This document shows positions 33,900 through 45,935 of a stretch of DNA of 64,000 nucleotides, piece by piece. How positions within the stretch are numbered: position 1 is the first letter of the stretch; each line of letters starts with the position of its first letter. Source of the stretch: Cristatella mucedo. Lineage: Eukaryota; Bryozoa; Phylactolaemata; Cristatellidae. Under the pieces are notes generated by a model. It ran no database searches. It was not told the origin of the DNA and saw only the letters and a program-made list of their open reading frames with translations. The translations under genes and the position numbers were made by a program. Location of the stretch: positions 1,100,001 to 1,164,000 of the forward strand of contig WPIO01000010.1 in assembly GCA_009760855.2 (NCBI GenBank), written 5' to 3'.

Positions 33900-34868
33900 G
33901 ATACAGATTTCAGTGGCACAAGTGGTGCAATGGAAGGGGAAAAACGTATGTTCGAACGCTCGCAAGAAACCCGTGGTGCTCGGTATGTTAGGTATTAAGG
34001 GGATGGCGATTCAAAAGCTTGGCAAAATGGAAGCAAAGCCAAACCCGATGTTAAGACAGAAATTACGAAACTGGAGTGTATAGCGCATCTCAGGAAGAGG
34101 CTGGGCACTGCTTTTCGATGCCTGAAAACAAAGAAAACGAAATACGCAGAAGTAAAGGGCGAGTTCGGTGGACAGGGTGGGCCAGCTGGAGTAATGGCTA
34201 GTAGGTTGCAGCAACACTTTGCCGGTGCGTTGAGAGAGAATACAAATAACCTAGAGTGCTTGAGGAAGGATTCACGGAAATATTTTCCCCATCTTTCTCC
34301 ACTAATCAGGAGCCAGATCATAGGTTCTGTACGAATGGTGATGCGTCTGAATGTCCCTAGGAGAAAGCTCTAGCAACTAATACGGTTTAAGGCCATGCAA
34401 AATCAAGCCATCACGTGCTAAAACCGGGATAAAACAAGCCTCAATGGATCTTTATGAGGACAGACTACCCGATGACCTTCTAAAAAAATGTTTGCATGGT
34501 CACACCCAAACCATAATGAGTCTCCCCATAACCTAATCTGGACAGAAGCTCGAAAGACTAAATATACTGGAGGCTTGTCAGCAGTTCTATTGGCAGTGGC
34601 TGATGCCTGTTTGCAGAAGAATGAAGGGATGTGTGGTCGTTTCCCAGTGTTCACAAGGTTAGGCATTCCTGTGGGAAGGTATATGAGGTGTTTCATGAAG
34701 GATTACGACAGACAATCAAAGAAAGCTAATGTAGCAATGGCGAAATACAACCTCAAGAACAAAGGTGTACGTAAGAAGCCTGTACAAAGGCAAAACAATG
34801 ATAAAGCATACTCCTCAGGTGATGGACCATTTATGAAAATAATTAGAAGGCCCGTAGAAAGCCCCTAG
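33900..34868 (+). pseudogene. Mutator-like (MULE) transposase remnant
   Basis: Plus-strand pieces: a GDSKAW-like start with KLECIAHLRKRLGTAFRCLK at about 34000-34110, then GGQGGPAGVMASRLQQHF and ALRENTNNLECLRKD near 34165-34270. After a gap, LPDDLLKKCLHGHTQ (34465-34510) leads into the open frame 34488-34868 with NHNESPHNLIWTEARKTKY, an alanine-rich helix, and LGIPVGRYMR. This order (K-x-E-C-hydrophobic-x-H-hydrophobic-x-K-R, basic linker, LQxxxxxALRxN, CLxGxTQNxNES) is that of the metazoan Mutator-like transposase domain family. Frameshifts and stops split it. The amino end is missing next to the LINE A tail. Confidence 0.65.
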
Positions 34869-35317
34869 AAAGTGAGCCGAGTTGCTTACGTGCCTGTATG
34901 CCACTGTATACTGTCTGAGCAGAACAGAACGACTGCCTTTTTCAAGGCAATTGTCGGTATGTGCATTATGCAGCTTCTGCTGCAAATATATGCCAGCATT
35001 ATTGGTCTCTTGGTTGTCCTTTGTCTTTGTTTGCACTGGCAAAACTTCCGGTTTTGGCTATGGAGGCTGCAATGATGGATGCTGGCAAAACGTTGTCAAA
35101 GCACAACTTTCATCACTATTGATGAATGCTGAGACTCTGAGCTCTTCCAGAAAGTTAAATAAACATCATCTGCAACTGCATTCACCACTGAATGCACCAC
35201 GGACTTCAGGGTACATGCTAGCGCATACTTTATGTTCACTCTTGGTCATTGCAGTTGTTAATGCTTGTTACCACTGTTTGCCTTATCAATTCTACTGCTT
35301 CGTCAAAACTCGACCGA
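34869..35317. other. Sequence between MULE remnant and repeat E
   Basis: A plus frame 34882-35340 is open for 152 codons but cysteine- and leucine-rich, without a recognisable domain. It may be the 3' non-coding part of the MULE. No gene is called. Confidence 0.35.
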
Positions 35318-35825
35318 TCGGTGTGAAATTTGGAATATAGGTGGAGCTCACCTGTCTCCACATTCCCCTATGCGTCTATGTATGATGGCTGTGTATGCAT
35401 AAGATGTGGCTGTCACAAAATGACCCTGGGCTGTGGTCACGATGACAGTCAACAGTTTGAGATGTCGGATTTTCTTTATATGTTTTTGCGGTGGGTTTAG
35501 CGTGGAGTCAAGTGTCTTGCATGTTTTGAGCGGCTTGCCATGTTTCTACAATGGCTGGTATTAAATCTGGGCGATTTGATGGTAAAGCTGTGTACGGCTG
35601 AGCTGGAGTGCAATACATGACCTTGGACTTTTAAAGGTCATCCGAAGGTCAACACGGCATCTATATCACATCAAATGATAGCTTATGATACCAGTACTCT
35701 ATGTGCACATTTTCATGCCAATAATTTCAGTGGTCTTTTTACAATATTAATAAATGTGCTTTGGGGGGACAACTCTCACTATTAGCGGCCATTTTTGGGG
35801 ATAATGCCCACTACTGGCAGACCTA
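35318..35825. repeat. Interspersed repeat E, copy 2
   Basis: Aligned with 21983-22470. It starts at CCGATCGGTGTGAAATTTGG and keeps the GGTGGAGCTCACCTGTCTCCAC, GATGACAGTCAACAGTTTGA and GGTCAACAC blocks. Confidence 0.7.
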
Positions 35826-36267
35826 CCCCCTTTTACTATTTTTTACTATCGTTGTTAGTTCTCTGGGTTGTAGCAACTACAGTTATTGTTACGCAAGGTA
35901 CTCGTCAATTAATTTTTACCGGCCTGTCTAATGATATTAGTGTGATGAATGGGTTAGCTCAAATATCTACCAGAACAGAGAGTTTACTAATTAAGATGTG
36001 TTAATGACAGAACGTTGCAGCTTTGATTTTGACGAATCGGTTTTAGTGGAATTATTGGTAGAAGAATCTGCACTCGCAGTGATACATCATAGCGACTGAC
36101 CTTTCCGAACGATGCGGCAAGCAGTTATAAAGGTCTTGCCCCAAAATATTACCAAATGTTGCTCCTGCTCTGCACAACCCAGAGGTGTTCTGTTACGTCT
36201 AATTGGGTCTCCCAATAAAGTTTCTTTCGCCGTTTTTATGTCATTTGACATTTTAATTTTGAAAATA

Positions 36268-38870
36268 ACTAATCCCAGCTTTCGTAGCAGCCATCGTTTC
36301 TCAGCCGGTCCCTCCTTGCTCCTCATTTGCTGCTTAATCTCCTCGTGTTCATTTTCCGAAATGCCCCGTCGAGCTGCACAAGCTCGTCTCGTAGCTGCAT
36401 TCAGTTCATGCTTTTTTTTCAATGCAAGGGAAATTCATGAATTTCTGATGCTCGCTTTCCTGCATCTTCATGGACAAAGTTTGTGACAGGCCAACTGGAA
36501 GAGTAAGTGGTTTTCAAATAGACTTCAAATTAGGAAGTCGTGCCAGTGCTGAGGCTTGACAAGTCTATGCCGTAGTTGTAGAAGGCTAAACAGTGGACTC
36601 GTGTAGCAGTCGCCCCATCACTAGATATAGCTAAAGGCTACCTCATGTGAGGCTTTTAGCAGGTAGGAAGGTGTAAGTAAGCACAAGGCACACCGTAAAG
36701 CACGCCCCGCCGTCAAGCGACCTCACTAGTGCTGGTGCAAGTTGTCTTGATTCCGAAGTAATCATATTATAATACGAAATGCTCGAACGTCCCTGAGTAA
36801 GGGTGTGCTTACATTCGGGATCATATTAAAGTTGAATATCGCCTTGCACGTCAGATTTCTTAGGTTGATAATCTGGTAAAGTTGCAAATATTTTGAGTAC
36901 ATCGGATTCGTTAAGTCGCCTCCTCCGGTTATCTGCAATATTAGTAGTAGAGAAATGAGCTACTAAAGCAGCAGTGTTTTTCTTACATGCAATTGACGAC
37001 ACTGGTTAGAGCCTCAGCAACAGCAGAGCTGCAGCTCACTTAAGTCGATCGGAAAATGGTTAAAGCTCAGTGTTACTGGAACCGATTGGTCTCAATAGGT
37101 TTCGAGCAAGAAGTCCAAAACTCGTGTACTTTTTAGTCATGCAGGTCTAATCTGCAAAGAGTTCTGATTTAGCTCATGAGGTAGCTCGATGATTTTTTTT
37201 TTCGATGGACCCGAACCGCTATGAAATCGGCTGTACGACTTCGTTTCATGCGGCTTTTTAAAATTACGCAAGTCGTACTAATTAACGAATCTTTTAAACG
37301 TGTCATCCCTATACGCTATTGACTGCTCTGTATATACGTGGTGGTTCACCTTTTAAAAGCCTTTTTCCGATATTCATGGTCAGATAATTAAGAGGTGGTT
37401 TATACAATTGAGTTTATGCTTTTTTGCTTTACTATCGTGCTAAACGACGTATCTGCTTTGAATCCCACCCAACAAAAAGTAATGAATTGCCAAATTTTAT
37501 TCAATAGCCTTGATTATCAAACGAAACTCGACATTTCACGGACTCGGCGAGCTCTCATAACATAGGACGAAGATGATAGTGTCGTTGAGAACGGTGACCA
37601 CACAGATGATGAAGACGACAGGCGTCATTATGATTAGAGCTGCCATGTCATGGACAGAGGACGTGACAACGGTGGGAGTAGCGACAACGTCGGTCTCGAT
37701 GACTAGGATGACGTCGGAATTCACAAAACCAGGAATCAGGTAAGGAAAGCTTATTCTTCAGTTTTCAATTTTAAAATAATTCAGTATGCAAAGGACAATG
37801 GAAATGTAATGTATCTCCGTCTGTAACTCCACAAAGTCATAAAGACCATGTGAGTGTTACGCAGGAGAGTTTTGTATTGCGCACTCACAGCCTAAGCCGC
37901 TTTCGGTACGCATTCGGTAGCCAACAGACTTCGTCTCACGCAACAAAGAGAAAGTGGGAAGCATAGCAGAGCCAGGAGAGAAGTTGAGGTGCAGTGAGTA
38001 GCATAGAAGTAGCAGCTCAGGACCGCTAAAAGGGATGTGCCATAGTCGGCAGTAGGAGAGTAGTTGAAATAATTCCGCAGAGAGAATATTTTTACTTATA
38101 CAAGCCCACAGAATCATCAGGAAAAAAAGAAGCAGATTCTCTGAAAACAATTTTCAATGTAAAACCGGCACGTTGAGAAAAATCTGCAGTGGCAGGAGTT
38201 TGAGAATGATGTTAAAATTTTGGATTTTGAAAATGGAATATCAGAATCAATCTAGATGGTTTAGAAGCAATCCGAGAATATAGCTGCCGACAAATTAGCT
38301 ATAACTGCAGAGAGGTGCTGCTACCATATTATGAAACGTTTGAGCCTCTCCATGAAAAGGCTACATTGGCCCAAAAACGCCACAGTAAATTGAAGAAAAC
38401 TCTGGAACTTCCAGAAGTTCACAACTCAGGCTTCGAACGAAGAACGCAGCAGTGAGATATCCCAGACGTGCAATATGGATGAGTTACTTGTAACATTTCA
38501 TGTACCCAGCAATTGGACTGTTAATTTTGAAGAAGCGGAGAGGTTATCAATCAAACACAAGGAAAAAGAACAAAGTCAAAATTCCATTGTGTTTTCATGG
38601 GCAGCAGTTGATGCGGAACTGAAACTGATAGTGATTTTCCAAATTAAAACACTTCAAAAACAGCACATTTCAAAAGTATTGGTCCTTTAAGTTACCTAAA
38701 TGGTGTTTTTTTAGAGAGCGAGAGACTGAAAGAATGTTTTTTTTTGCAAGTCTTGGCTGCCGCCCGGCAGGTATTTCTGTAAAACCAGCCTCGCTCGTGT
38801 TTGACTCGTTCAGAGACTTATGAAGGCCGACGTAAACAAAGTAGATACTACATGGAAACTTGGCTATTGC
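36268..38870 (+). mobile_element. Decayed pogo/Tigger-like DNA transposon, copy 2
   Basis: Homologous to 4847-7400 over most of its length. The DDE transposase fragment is best at 38475-38690: MDELLVTFHVPSNWTVNF, RLSIKHKEKEQ, then IVFSWAAV and IVIFQIKTL. This corresponds to the first DDE aspartate region (MDE) of pogo/Tigger enzymes. A further PPGR-like segment lies near 38755-38830. The 5' part (36268-37730) repeats the non-coding or unrecognised half of copy 1. A LINE B 3' end at 37806-38065 interrupts it; copy 1 lacks that insertion. Confidence 0.7.
37806..38065 (-). mobile_element. LINE family B, strongly 5'-truncated
   Basis: It contains only the 3' region: tail (TAATG antisense, 37807-37813), hairpin region near 37835-37860, and the conserved CGCTTTCGGTACGCATTCGGTAG block to about 38065. 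It is flanked on both sides by Tigger-like sequence. Confidence 0.85.
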
Positions 38871-39119
38871 TTGCAAATAGCATTCTTAAAAGGCAATTTT
38901 GGGCTCTGGATGTGGAATAGGAGAATCGCTCAGTTCCAAGAAGGTATCATTTTAAGCAATTGCGAATTTTTAAGTGTTTATAAAAAGGACTAGCGTATGT
39001 GTCTTCTGTAAACCTATAGTCCGGTCTCACTTTCGCCGGTTCTTTCCAAATTTATAGTCTCAATGTGAATATTACCATTTAACTCTTTGCGAACTCATTT
39101 TACATCTTTTATAATTAAA
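38871..39119. other. Unassigned stretch
   Basis: Nothing was recognised between the Tigger-like copy and the local direct repeats. Confidence 0.35.
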
Positions 39120-41660
39120 TTATCCCATTCTTTCCAAATTTGGAAAAATTCAGGATATCATTGATTTCTAATCAGATATTTTTGGATCAGAGAATTGTTT
39201 TGCTCCAAAACAGTATCAAGTTACGCACTTGCCAATTCTTAACATTACAGACGAAGAAACTTTTCTATTTGTCTTTTAACAGCATAAAATTTAGCCTCAA
39301 TTTTTCTCTTTTGTTTTTCCATATCCACTAGGCCTGGATCTCCGTTCACAAGCTATGTATGCGTTTTTCGTTCTCTCTCTCTTTCTCTCTCCTTTTAAAA
39401 CATGTTGGCTGACTTTTTTGAATTGTCTCCTGTTTCTCTATCAGTATCTTCAATTTTTTCTTTGTTTTTGTATTTAATTTTGTCGTTGAGGTTATAATCT
39501 CCGTTTAGTATTGGTCATTTCCTTTTCTGTTTTTATCATTCTCGTCATGTGTCTTGTTTCCTTTTAACTTTCCGTCGGTTATTTTTGCTTAGACTGCCGA
39601 ATAGAAGTTCATTTTTACAATATGAAAAACATGTATTGTAAAAGTTATACAGTTTGAATTTAGACTGTACATATGGACCTACTATACCTCTTTTTGAGCA
39701 ATTATTAAAGATTTGGTTAATAATTGACTTTCGACCACATAGGACTGTCGTTAATAGCCCGAATAAAAAAAAGTGCGAATTAATTCTCAATCAGGCCATG
39801 ACTTTAAAACTAAGATCATAATTTAACGACAGGATTATTAGATTGCTCGTGGGCATCAAGTAATATTTACGATAGATTAAAGAGATGTCATTATAGATAG
39901 AAACCTAATCAGATAGAGATACATAAGACAGTCTTGGAAGAAAGCCAAATGCTTACGAAACCACTTTTTTCTTTTGTTATGGTTTTAGTTTTGTGTGTGG
40001 TTAATTATTTTTTGTGGCGACGTCCATTTTCTGACTTACAATGCTTCTTGCAAAACTCCTAATCTTACAGATGCGTGTGGAATACGACATTTTTTCTTGA
40101 TGAAAGACTTCAACCATTGAATGTTTGATTCCGCGTCTTAAATTACCCTCGTTAGCGATAGTTGTGGCAATAGTCTTAGCATCATCTCTAATTCAACTCC
40201 ATTGCCTAAGAACCAACGAGGTTCTAGCTGCCGACTCCGCTAGTTCTACGACAGGTTTCTCACCACAGTTGTTCTTTCAGGCGCCTTTAATATAAGCCAT
40301 AAGACACAAATGTAAAATTTTCAAACGCTTACGAACCCATTTTTCATTTTGTTTTCTTTAGGTTTTTTGTATGGTTAATTATCGTTTGCGGTGACGTCTA
40401 TCATCTGACTCCCTAAGCTTCTGGTAAAACTTAACTGTTGCATGCGGGACTTGACACTTTGTCTTGACGAAAGACATCTGCCATTCAGTCGTTCGTTCCG
40501 CGTCCTAAATTACCCTTAGCGGCCATAATTGCGACAATAATCTTATCATAATCTCTAACGGAACTCCGTTGCCTGGGATGTAGTTCGGTTCTAGCTGCTG
40601 ACTCCGCAACTACTAAAAAGGCTTTCCCATCTTTTTTTTTTACTAGCGCCTTTATGCTGAAACATTCAGTGATCCAACTCCTTCAGACGAGTGTACTCTC
40701 GATTACATAATCTTACTTTCACTGCCTCACACATCCAAGCATCATCGTTGTTAACTAGTCCGACATCCAAGCTCCTATTTGCAGTTATATATCAGCCATC
40801 AGCAGCAGTCTGCACTAGAATCTGTCCTTCTACTCGTAGATATAAGTCATATTTTAATAGCATAGGCTTTCTTCTCCGGGAGGTTTAAAAGTCATTAGTT
40901 TGTTGGATACGACATCCAGCTCATTTCCATTAATTTAAAAAAATTCTAGATATCAATAACTTCTAATCAGATATTTTGGAAATAGAGAATTGTTTAGTTC
41001 CCAAACAGTATCAACGTGGGCACTTGACAATTCCTCCCGTTACAGAAAAAGGAATTTTTTTGTTTGGGTTACCTCGATGTATTATTTTATATTAATTTCT
41101 CTTTTTCGTTTGTCTGTAAGCACCGGGTCAAGATCTCTGTATAAAAGCTATTGATTTGCTCTTTCTTTCTTTCTCTCTCTCTCTTTATCTCTCTATTTAT
41201 GTGAAGGCCTTTGGATAATGTTCCCTAAGCTTTTGGAATAATCTTCTATTTCGTTATCCATATCTTCGTTTTTAACTTTCTGTTTTTCCTTATATAATTT
41301 TACCGTTACAATTATAGCCTCCATTTATTATTTGTCCTTTTCGTTTTTTGCTTTTCTCATTCTCGTCATGAGTCTTTTTTCTTTCTAACGTTCCGTTGGT
41401 TAGTTTCACTAAGAAAGCCGAAGAGAAGCCCGTTTTTTACTAAAACACGAAAACGGGATCTAAAACATTATCCCGTTGGATTTTAGACTGAAAATAGCAA
41501 TTGAAACGATTCAATATCATGTATTAATTAATTCATTTACCTAGATAGATTCACGCCCTTAACTAAACTGAAATTACTGAACTAATTAAGACCACTAGCA
41601 CAGAACTTAGTACGCGTCTTTTTGAGCCATTATCAAATTTACGACTAAGATATGACTTCA
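39120..41660. repeat. Two pairs of local direct repeats
   Basis: Block G1 (39120-39800) matches 40925-41660: TTCTAATCAGATATTTT, GAGAATTGTTT, ACAGTATCAA, and the pyrimidine run near 39375 and 41170. Block G2 (39955-40290) matches 40326-40650: GGTTAATTAT, GCGTC, AATTACCCT, TTCTAGCTGC. The order is G1-G2-G2-G1, all in the same orientation. No protein was recognised. Short CT-rich tracts occur in both G1 copies. Confidence 0.6.
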
Positions 41661-41682
41661 GACAACATAGTGCTGTTAAAAA

Positions 41683-41688
41683 TTTATT
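41683..41688 (-). promoter_or_regulatory. Candidate poly(A) signal AATAAA
   Basis: AATAAA on the minus strand, about 190 bp downstream of the stop codon of the coiled-coil gene at 41880-42917. The position and strand suit its 3' end. Confidence 0.45.
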
Positions 41689-41879
41689 CAAAATACATTG
41701 TGGCGGAGAAGTGGCCTAAGCACTTCCACGACGACAATAGGGCCGGCAAAACTTGAGAAAAGGCATACAAAGAAACCTGAGAAGAAAAGACAAATTGAAT
41801 CTCAAGATGTAAACCTCGAAGAAACTTGCATATACGGTGTGTGTCGCCGTGCGATCCAGCTGCGACGCGTTGCATTTTG

Positions 41880-42917
41880 CTAATCGCTGCTAGAAAGAAA
41901 GCAGGACAGCAGTCGCCGCCAGACAGGAACGCGCGCAACAGACTGGCGCATTGGTGCTCGAGAGTCCGCCGCATCGCCCGCGCGGTACGAGGCTGGCTCG
42001 CATTCGCTTGTGACTTTCTCTTCAATTGCACACGTGCTGCACTCGTTCGGCACGCCGCTCTGCGCACTCGCTGCAGCCGCGGCTGATGCCTCGTCGCAGA
42101 TTACGGATGTCAGCATGCGGCTTGCGCTTGCGAGTTGTTCGGCTACAGCCAGCTCGTTCGTTGTTCGGCGTCGAATGCTGGCTGAGAGCTTGGCGATGCT
42201 GCGACGCAAGACAGCGTTGGTTTCTTCCACCGTTGCTTTTCGCTTCCTCGCGATTCGGATCTCGCGATCCCACCGGCGTCGCTGGCACTCGCACGCTTTC
42301 TCAATCCGCCGCATTTCTTCCTGGTGGCGATCGTGCTGCTGCTGCAAGCGCTGCTCGAGCGACTCGGCAACGGAGAGCAGCCTACCAACTCGATCGCGAC
42401 CACTGCCAGCCTGCCGCTCCGCATAGTCGTTTGCGTCAGCCGCCAATTGCTCGCGCGAGCTTTCGACGGCTTCGTCGTCGCACTCCGCGGAATCACCGGC
42501 GGCAGCCCTTGGCAACGTCCACTGCGAGGCTTCGCGTGCAAGTAGGTGAAGGCGCGCGGTCGCCGTGCTCGTCTCGTGGCGACCTTGCGTCATGGACGCG
42601 CTTGCAGCCAAATGTTCGCCCCTCATCTCGCTAATGCGCGCACCAAGAGAGGCGTTTTCGTCCGCTAGGGCCACACATTTCTGCTGTAGATCAGCGTAGT
42701 CGCGCCGCGCCTTCTCCCACTTTCGCTGCAGAATGTCATGCGGGTTCTCTGCGGGCGCAAGTAGAGCCGCCACCGCGCTCGACTCGCCTTCAACTATGCC
42801 TCGCCGGTGTGCCGATGCCGACGAAGGCAGACGAGCGACGCATTCGGCTGTCGGCTCCTCGCTGCGAGTTTCGTCAACGTCTCCGTCCTGATTGTGCAAG
42901 CAAGCTCTGCTGGACAT
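41880..42917 (-). CDS. Coiled-coil protein (345 aa), probable host gene
   Basis: An uninterrupted frame in a locally GC- and CpG-rich island, unlike the AT-rich surroundings. The ATG at 42917 (MSSRACLHNQDGDVDE) is preferred. The frame is open 14 codons further upstream but without another ATG. Residues about 80-120 (ILQRKWEKARRDYADLQQKC...) and about 180-255 (SVAESLEQRLQQQHDRHQEE... then ETNAVLRRSIAKLSASIRRR) are strongly charged, heptad-like helices, so a dimeric coiled coil is likely. The ends are low-complexity, rich in A, S and E. The last residues VWRRLLSCFLSSSD form a short amphipathic tail. No named family was recognised. It is intronless as seen, so a single-exon gene or a retrocopy are both possible. 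Confidence 0.65.
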   Translation of the reverse strand: MSSRACLHNQDGDVDETRSEEPTAECVARLPSSASAHRRGIVEGESSAVAALLAPAENPHDILQRKWEKARRDYADLQQKCVALADENASLGARISEMRGEHLAASASMTQGRHETSTATARLHLLAREASQWTLPRAAAGDSAECDDEAVESSREQLAADANDYAERQAGSGRDRVGRLLSVAESLEQRLQQQHDRHQEEMRRIEKACECQRRRWDREIRIARKRKATVEETNAVLRRSIAKLSASIRRRTTNELAVAEQLASASRMLTSVICDEASAAAAASAQSGVPNECSTCAIEEKVTSECEPASYRAGDAADSRAPMRQSVARVPVWRRLLSCFLSSSD

Positions 42918-43190
42918 TTCTTCTGATCCGAACAGCGGCAAATATACGAACAGTGGCACTTATTCGCTTCCTATCGCAACAGCGACTAGCAGCCAACTGA
43001 ACTGGCAGACGCTGGCAGAATTCGTACGCTGGCGAAGCGCCTTTCTTGCATTGTCGGCCGCAACGGCAAATTACGCTGACTGGCTCGTTAGCAACTGCTC
43101 GCCGATTGCTGAACAGGTTGAGCAGCAAAGCACAAATACCCGCTTGCCTTTTCAATGATCTAAAAAAATCACACGCTGCGAGAGCCAAAG
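42918..43190 (-). promoter_or_regulatory. CpG-rich upstream region of the coiled-coil gene
   Basis: The CpG-rich composition extends about 250 bp upstream of the ATG, then falls off. This fits a promoter/5' untranslated region. No TATA box or other element can be named with confidence. Confidence 0.3.
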
Positions 43191-43964
43191 GATTTACTAG
43201 CAGACGGCATAATTTCCTTAAACCTATGGCTGAGCTTTTGTGCGCCTAAGTTAGGTTGAGCTTGCACGCAGTAAGGACACTCGTCCGCTATCGATTCCAA
43301 GACGAAGGCAGGGCTAAAAATGTCCACTGCCATCTAACAGAGTCGCTCCTTACCGCCAAATCGTGACGCGTAACTTGACGTTTTGACTGGGCGATCAAAG
43401 AACAGGTAAGAAGGCGACGCAAACGTTCTGCGATTGAAGATATAAACTTTTAATAAACTGTAAGTTTGGTTTAAATCCAGTTGACGTTGGTCTTCACTTT
43501 AACTTCATTAGTCACTTTAACTGCTATTCCGATCCGTTTTGTACCAGGGAAGCTACGTTTTTTTGCGTTACGCGGGCCTACGTTTACTCAACAGTACAAT
43601 GTAAAAGGTGTACTTAAACTCTGCATTTTTGAAGGCATCGGTTAGAGACATTTCTATAAAGCTAGATGCCACAGAAACGGGCTGCGGTGCGATTGCTTGA
43701 GTTAACCTCTTCTGGCTAATAATCATTACATTAGTCTAATCAAAAAGGTTACTAGTTAGGAATTGCATCAACTAGGCCCAGACGGCCGCAGTGGCTTATT
43801 ATTAGGCCCGCCTGCCCCTCACTAGTACAGGTTGTGGTACGACAAGCGTAACGTAAGACCTGACGCACAAAATCCTTCAATCGGCAATAACAAAGGAACA
43901 AAGCGCTTGAACTTGTGCAGAGAACTGCTTGAAAAGTAAAGTTGGTAGTACAGGCGACTTCATC

Positions 43965-43967
<3 letters not shown>
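43191..43967. other. Stretch without recognised features
   Basis: No frame, repeat or RNA gene was identified. Confidence 0.4.
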
Positions 43968-44031
<64 letters not shown>

Positions 44032-44142
44032 GTATTCATGTTTATACATACATACGTATGTATATGTATATATATAAGCGTGTTTGCGTGCGTTTGTGTG
44101 TATGCGTTTGTGTGCGTTTGTGTGCGCGTGCGTGTGTGCGTG
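43968..44142. repeat. Compound microsatellite AC / TA / TG
   Basis: About 26 AC units (43968-44020), then TA units, a palindromic centre around CATACGTATG (44050-44060), more TA, and TG-rich imperfect repeats to 44142. AC on one side and TG on the other make an imperfect inverted repeat of about 170 bp. Confidence 0.95.
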
Positions 44143-44544
44143 TACAGTCAGCCCCCGACTTACCAAATAGATAGGGACTGGAAGACCTCAGTAAAATTTG
44201 CGGAAGTCGAGAAGGGTATACGATACGTTTTACTACGAGATCTTTTGATGAAGATATGCAGAGGTACGAGAAATTAAGTATATTTTAATGCAAAAAACAT
44301 AATAAATAAATATGAACAAGTAAATAGGATTTCATTTACCTGCCATAATTTTGAGTAGTTTGGGCATATAGAAGCTCGTAGTTGTAGTATTGTAAATTGA
44401 GTACTATTGGAGGAGGTTGAGGATGAGTTGGACGTTCTTTCTGGGTAATCAACTCCCTCTTCCTCTAAACCCTCGTGACTGGTAGGTGGCTGGGGTGAAC
44501 AAGCGGGTTTGCTAGTGGATTGTTAAAGCTCACTCTTTTCTGCC

Positions 44545-44705
44545 GCGCCGGTATTGCCCGGTGGTTAAGGAACTCGCATTTAAAGACCCAGGTCGACGCG
44601 AACGTATTTGACGACCGGGGTTGTTTACTCGAGCTCTGTGGCATTTGTGAAGTACCCGAATAGAGATTGGGCTCTTATAGGGTGCAATACAAATGAATTA
44701 TATTA
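44545..44705 (+). mobile_element. tRNA-derived SINE (diverged)
   Basis: The start CCGGTATTGCCCGGTGGTTAA and the GGAACTCGC block parallel the SINE at 55477. The end AATACAAATGAATTATATTA parallels that SINE's end. Its penultimate part (ATAGAGATTGGGCTCTTATAGG) is a diverged version of the LINE A hairpin region. The B box is not clear. Confidence 0.5.
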
Positions 44706-44719
44706 TGTATGTATATCTT

Positions 44720-44963
44720 TCTATTTTGATAAAATAAAAACCAAGCTTTGACTGCTGTTTGTTTTTCTCTTTCTTGGAAGATTTCACGATACCGGCAAGA
44801 GAATTTTTAATTTGAAGGTACTGTTCGCAGCTGCCGTCATTTTGCCGAGCATTTTTCTAGCAGATTCTTTTTTTCTTCATCTTCTCTCCTCAAGAGAAAT
44901 CGCTCGCCTCTGCTTCTTTTCTCCGCCAGCAGTGGAGGTGCTACTTTTGCGTTTTTCAGCCAT
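44720..44963 (-). pseudogene. Tigger/CENP-B-like transposase amino-terminal remnant
   Basis: The minus strand from the ATG at 44963 reads MAEKRKSSTSTAGGEKKQRR then AISLEEKMKKKRI. This is the basic start and the first helix of the centromere-protein-B-type DNA-binding domain found in Tigger enzymes (K/R-rich tail, then AISLEEK). A stop follows soon after, and the remainder is frameshifted. No DDE domain follows inside the element. Confidence 0.5.
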
Positions 44964-45037
44964 CTCAAAATAAGCACAATATCTGATAAAGAAGTAAATA
45001 GTAGTAAATAGTAGTAAATAAAGTAGTATTGTAAAAA

Positions 45038-45098
45038 CGCCTAGAAAGAGATATAGTTCTCTGAGGGCGCTTTATAAAATTTATTAGTATTATTAAGT
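45038..45098 (+). mobile_element. LINE family A 3' tail only (about 60 bp)
   Basis: Only the terminal hairpin (ACGCCTAGAAAGAGAT ... TCTCTGAGGGCGCTTTAT) and a TTATTAGTATTATTA tail remain. This is an extreme 5' truncation inside the Tigger-like element. Confidence 0.7.
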
Positions 45099-45388
45099 AA
45101 TAAAGTAGCGAACGATAAAATCGCAGTACGAAACATGAGAGTTCATTCATCGTGAACACATATTACTTCGAGCACGTCACGCAAGCAAGAGAGACCCCTC
45201 ATTACCTACAATGCATAGCTGTCAGACTTTGTTTCCTCCCTCCTGTTTGCTGAGTTATCAAGCCTACTCACCGCGCGCGGATTTTGAAAATCTTTCTCGG
45301 ATAAATTTTGAGTTTCGACTCTTTTGTGACCGCGGCTGAGTTTGCATATTAGAATTTTCGTAAGTTGAAACGTCGTAAGTCGATTACT

Positions 45389-45935
<547 letters not shown>

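Noticed and set aside
42010-42634. Plus-strand frames of 138 and 202 codons in the GC-rich island
   Set aside because: They are shadows opposite the coiled-coil gene, with arginine/serine-rich composition typical of antisense of GC-rich coding DNA.
43929-44277. Frames of repeating threonine-histidine and cysteine-valine
   Set aside because: They translate the AC/TG compound microsatellite.
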